64,000 bases of DNA from JAJRXR01 sp041987545 (GTDB lineage Bacteria > Planctomycetota > Phycisphaerae > Phycisphaerales > UBA1924). The notes beneath the pieces are model-generated. The model had not been told where the DNA came from. It made no database searches and saw only the letters and a program-made list of their open reading frames with translations. Positions 61,391-64,000 of the stretch are shown here, piece by piece. The position numbers were made by a program, and so were the translations under genes. Each line of letters starts with the position of its first letter. Position 1 is the first letter of the stretch. Location: NCBI GenBank assembly GCA_041987545.1, contig JBHIWH010000001.1, positions 434,001 through 498,000 of the forward strand. The letters run 5' to 3'.

Positions 61391-61912
61391 CTACTTGAGC
61401 AGCGACCTGAGCCGCTTCGTGTCCAGCTCGACCTGCTCGCCGGTCGAGAGGTCCAGGCTCTCCAGCGTGCCGCCCTGCAGCTCGATGACGAACTGGGAGT
61501 CGAAGCGGCTGGGGTACCGCGTGAGGCGGAGCTCGTACTCGGTCTGGGTCTCGTCCTCGCGCTTCGCCTCCTCGACCGTCATGTGGTGCATCGCGACGAT
61601 GCTGGCGCTCGCGTCCAGATAAATGATGTCGATGTCCACGAGGCAGTCGCGCATGACGAAATGACGGCGGATGGAGTCCGGGAAGACGAAGAGCATCCCG
61701 CCGTCGGCCGGGATCGACTCCCGCCCGCCCAGGCCCCGGACGCGGGTGGCGTCGTCGATCGCGAGTTCGAGCGTGAACGTGCGCCCGTCCAGGGTCACCC
61801 GCTCGTAGCCCGGGGGCGGGGTCTCGGCGCAGGCGGGGAGCGAGGCGGCGGCGGCGAGGGCCGCGAGCGTGAGCAGCGTGATCGTGAGAGCGCGTGTCAG
61901 GCGAGCAGCCAT
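61391..61912 (-). CDS. DUF192 family lipoprotein
   Basis: The 173-residue product has a lipoprotein signal (SLPAC, Cys near residue 27). The DUF192 core is VRGLGGRESIPADGGMLFVF, HFVMRDCLVDIDIIYLD, and MTVEEAKREDETQTEYELRL. The FVMRDC-like motif fits the family's conserved W/FMRNT region. Function of the family is unknown. Its start overlaps the GluQRS stop by 16 bases, suggesting co-transcription from the GluQRS promoter. Confidence 0.85.
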   Translation of the reverse strand: MAARLTRALTITLLTLAALAAAASLPACAETPPPGYERVTLDGRTFTLELAIDDATRVRGLGGRESIPADGGMLFVFPDSIRRHFVMRDCLVDIDIIYLDASASIVAMHHMTVEEAKREDETQTEYELRLTRYPSRFDSQFVIELQGGTLESLDLSTGEQVELDTKRLRSLLK

Positions 61913-62883
61913 CGCTCGTCCTCCTGCGTGTAGGTGACGTCCGTGGGGGGCATCGTAGAGAGGTCGAACGCGGCGAGGAACTCGCGGGCGTCCATGGACT
62001 CCGGCTCGCCGGCGACGCCCGACCATCGGGCCAGCAGGGCGATGAGCCGCTCGGGGCGGACGCCCCGGTCGCGGTATGTGGTCAGGCGGGTGTCGCCGTG
62101 ACGCTTGGCGAGGCGGCGCCCGTCGGCGCCCCGGACCAGGGGCAGGTGGGTGTAGGCGGGTCGGGGCGAGAGGCCGAGGGAGTCGTAGAGGCGGAGCTGG
62201 CGGGCGGCCGAGTCGAGCAGGTCGTCGCCCCGGACGACGTCGGTCACGCCCTGGCGGGCGTCGTCCACGGCGACGGCGAGCTGGTACGACGGCTGGCCCC
62301 GCTTGGTCCAGACGACGAAGTCGCCGACGCTCCGCGACGGGTCGATCGATTGAGCGCCGGCGAGGGCGTCCTCGAACTCGACGGCGCCGGGCTCGACGAG
62401 CAGGCGCCAGTTCGTGTGCTCGTCGTCGAACGCGCTGGGGCGGGCGTCGGGGCGGAGCTCGGGCGGGAAGCGCTGCTCGGCGTCGCCGGCGTGGGGCGCC
62501 GAGGCGGCGGCCTCGATCTGCGCGCGCGTGAGGTCGCACGGGTAGACGAGGCCGCGGGAGGCGAGCGCACGCAATGCGTCGCGGTAGGGCGCGAGGTCGG
62601 TCAGCTGCGTGACCGGGCCCTCGTCCCAGTCGAGGCCGAGCCAGCGGAGGGTGTCGATGGTTTGCTCGATGGCGCCGGGTTTGACGCGGGGCGTGTCGAG
62701 GTCCTCGACGCGGAGGAGGATGGACCAGCCGTTCTGGCGCGCGATGGCCCAGTTGACGAGGAACGTGCGCGCGTTGCCCAGGTGCAGGGCGCCGGTGGGG
62801 GAGGGGGCGAGGCGGGTGCGCCGCGGGCGGTGGGGCGGCGATTGGGCGCTCTCAGGCGGGTGTTGCGGCGGGGAGGGATCCAC
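61897..62883 (-). CDS. gluQ: Glutamyl-Q tRNA(Asp) synthetase
   Basis: This 328-residue truncated glutamyl-tRNA synthetase attaches glutamate to queuosine on tRNA(Asp). It has the HIGH-like motif APSPTGALHLGNARTF and the KMSKS-like RRLAKRHGD; it stops before the anticodon-binding domain of GluRS. The zinc-binding Cys pair and later Cys of E. coli GluQRS (Cys-x-Cys ... Tyr ... Cys) are represented only by one Cys in YPCDLTR, so the zinc site appears lost. QueF in this window makes the queuosine precursor. The start is GTG 62883, with TACCTT ending 10 nt before it. Confidence 0.9.
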   Translation of the reverse strand: MDPSPPQHPPESAQSPPHRPRRTRLAPSPTGALHLGNARTFLVNWAIARQNGWSILLRVEDLDTPRVKPGAIEQTIDTLRWLGLDWDEGPVTQLTDLAPYRDALRALASRGLVYPCDLTRAQIEAAASAPHAGDAEQRFPPELRPDARPSAFDDEHTNWRLLVEPGAVEFEDALAGAQSIDPSRSVGDFVVWTKRGQPSYQLAVAVDDARQGVTDVVRGDDLLDSAARQLRLYDSLGLSPRPAYTHLPLVRGADGRRLAKRHGDTRLTTYRDRGVRPERLIALLARWSGVAGEPESMDAREFLAAFDLSTMPPTDVTYTQEDERWLLA

Positions 62884-62893
62884 GGGTGGATTG

Positions 62894-62899
62894 AAGGTA
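62894..62899 (-). promoter_or_regulatory. Putative -10 box for (near-)leaderless gluQ transcript
   Basis: TACCTT on the minus strand ends 10 nt before the GTG. Confidence 0.35.
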
Positions 62900-62963
62900 G
62901 ACTCCGGAGCCCGCGTCGACGGATCGGCGGGGCGATGTGTGCGAGCGGCGGGAGGCGCCAGCG

Positions 62964-63257
62964 ATGACGAAGCTGACCGACGAGCAGATCCAGGCCGAGC
63001 TGGCGAAGCGGCCCGACTGGTCCCAGTCCAGCGAGACGATCACGCGGACGTATCAGTTCGAGGATTTCGTGCAGTCGATGCGGTTTGTGGACCAGGTCGC
63101 GGAGGCCGCCGAGGCGGACCAGCACCACCCGGACATCCTGATCCGGTACAACAAGGTGACGCTGACGCTGTCCACGCACGACGCGGGCGGGATCACGGGC
63201 AAGGACTTCGCGCTGGCGCGGAAGGCGGACGACTTCGCGGGCCAGCTGGTCGCCTGA
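62964..63257 (+). CDS. phhB: Pterin-4a-carbinolamine dehydratase
   Basis: The 97-residue protein matches the PCD/DCoH family: KLTDEQIQAELAKRPDW, ITRTYQFEDFVQSMRFV, EADQHHPDILIRYNKVTL (catalytic His pair) and THDAGGITGKDFALARK. It recycles tetrahydrobiopterin in phenylalanine hydroxylation, upstream of HPPD in the pathway. ATG 62964 has GGGAGGCGCC upstream. Confidence 0.93.
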   Translation: MTKLTDEQIQAELAKRPDWSQSSETITRTYQFEDFVQSMRFVDQVAEAAEADQHHPDILIRYNKVTLTLSTHDAGGITGKDFALARKADDFAGQLVA

Positions 63258-63287
63258 GGGCGATCAAGAGACGAATCCGGGCGCGGC

Positions 63288-64000
63288 TCACTTGAGCTCG
63301 ACGGACCAGTACGCCTCGTCCAGGAACGCCTTCCAGGAGGCGTACTTCTGCCGGCCGAGGCGGACTGTCACGAGCGGGTTCCGCTTGGGGCGGACGGGCT
63401 TGCGGACGAGCTTCATGCTCGCCTGGTCGGGCGTGCGCCCGCCCTTGCGGGAGTTGCACCTGATGCAGGCGCACACGAGGTTCTCCCACGTGTCGGGCCC
63501 GCCCTGGCGGCGGGGGACGACGTGGTCGATCGACAGCTCGCTCGTCGGGAAGAGCTTGCCGCAGTACTGGCACGAGTTGCGGTCCCGCGCGAACAGGTTG
63601 CGGCGGTTGAGCTTGACGCCCTGGTCGGGCAGGCGGTCGTAGCCCAGCAGCCGGATGATCCGGGGGACCGGGATCTCGAGGCGGACGGTGCGGATCCAGT
63701 CGTGCTTCTCGCGCTCGAACTCGCGCTTGAACTCGGCGACGTCGAGCCAGGACTCGAAGTCGTGGTTCGAGTAGACGCCCTGGTCGTGGTCGATGATCTC
63801 GGCGGCGTCGCGGGCGAGCAGGCAGAAGGCCTGGCGGGCGGAGATGACGCGGACGGCGACGTAGAGCTTGTTGAGGACAAGGACCTTGGCGTCGAGGCCT
63901 TCGTTCTTGAATGCGAGGGCGGCGCCGGCGGCCGAGTCGAGGGCCGTCGCGTCAGCCGCCCGGGCTGGCCCCGGGGTGTCGGCGTCGGCGGCGCTGGCCG
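63288..64000 (-). CDS. HNH endonuclease (3' part)
   Basis: The frame is open from 63288 through the right edge of the window; the start is outside. The visible 237 residues begin with a helical region (EGLDAKVLVLNKLYVAVRVI, QAFCLLARDAAEIIDHDQG). The HNH core is SCQYCGKLFPTSELSIDHVVPRRQGGPDTWENLVCACIRCN: two CxxC zinc pairs, the DH of the active site and the Asn. GRTPDQASMKL follows. Such single-gene HNH enzymes are common in Planctomycetes chromosomes; the target is unknown. No restriction or methylation gene is adjacent. Confidence 0.9.
   Translation of the reverse strand, partial: ASAADADTPGPARAADATALDSAAGAALAFKNEGLDAKVLVLNKLYVAVRVISARQAFCLLARDAAEIIDHDQGVYSNHDFESWLDVAEFKREFEREKHDWIRTVRLEIPVPRIIRLLGYDRLPDQGVKLNRRNLFARDRNSCQYCGKLFPTSELSIDHVVPRRQGGPDTWENLVCACIRCNSRKGGRTPDQASMKLVRKPVRPKRNPLVTVRLGRQKYASWKAFLDEAYWSVELK

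Overview
The window is a GC-rich (roughly 70% by eye), gene-dense chromosomal stretch from a planctomycete, most likely class Phycisphaerae. Three kinds of evidence support this: two exported proteins end in the short tandem 'GC-type dockerin' repeat (DFSDVLxFLTLF type) seen in Phycisphaerales; one membrane protein carries a CxxCGYDLRG...CPECG ribbon common in that class; and one exported protein ends in an IPAPAS-hydrophobic-RRRR sorting tail. Genes lie on both strands in short operons, with no rRNA, phage, recognisable transposase or CRISPR. It reads as core chromosome with a few small accessory insertions.

Layout. 1-8.5 kb: the 3' part of a GH3-type gene, a DUF2339 membrane protein, an orphan nuoH, a GxxExxY gene enclosed by inverted repeats, an exported protein with an internal duplication, tRNA-Cys, a MoxR ATPase and an aquaporin. 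8.6-19.3 kb: an unknown exported protein, a Tat-exported alkaline phosphatase, a BatA/VWA protein with RlmE, a cysteine desulfurase-like enzyme, gamma-glutamyltransferase, a serine hydrolase-TPR fusion and an ISC-type ferredoxin. 19.4-28.4 kb: a DPM1-like glycosyltransferase coupled to a LAB_N membrane protein, two unknown proteins, a glycine-zipper lipoprotein, a TPR lipoprotein, endonuclease IV, a LON-domain protein, QueF, a dockerin-type protein and a YhaM-like HD protein. 28.4-36.5 kb: a second dockerin-type protein, an SDR, an ECF sigma factor with a coupled membrane partner, an ArsC-like phosphatase, a PEP-CTERM-like protein, HPPD, and two AT-richer genes that look acquired. 36.6-46.5 kb: a gene remnant with a REP-like palindrome, small membrane proteins, dodecin, a nucleotidyltransferase, a three-gene overlapping operon, an M20 amidohydrolase, a lipoprotein, MmgE/PrpD and LOG. 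46.5-54 kb: tandem PAS-LuxR regulators, glutamate dehydrogenase, ribosomal protein S1, a 26-codon peptide gene and a large unknown exported protein. 54-64 kb: gyrA, a STAS protein, a KefB-type antiporter, an ABC ATPase, a SpoIIE-type phosphatase, DUF192, GluQRS, pterin dehydratase and the 3' part of an HNH endonuclease gene.

How the genes work together. Phenylalanine/tyrosine catabolism is represented by a pterin-4a-carbinolamine dehydratase and HPPD; tRNA modification by QueF and GluQRS; partner switching by STAS plus a PP2C/SpoIIE phosphatase with no kinase seen here. The most general signal is transcriptional: about a dozen genes lack a Shine-Dalgarno sequence and instead have a TANNNT box 5-10 nt before the start codon, the pattern of leaderless mRNAs. 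No defence island or large biosynthetic cluster is present. The best candidates for something undescribed are the acquired pair at 35.3-36.5 kb (first product HEPN-like), the inverted-repeat GxxExxY cassette at 4.8-5.3 kb and the small peptide gene at 51.9 kb.
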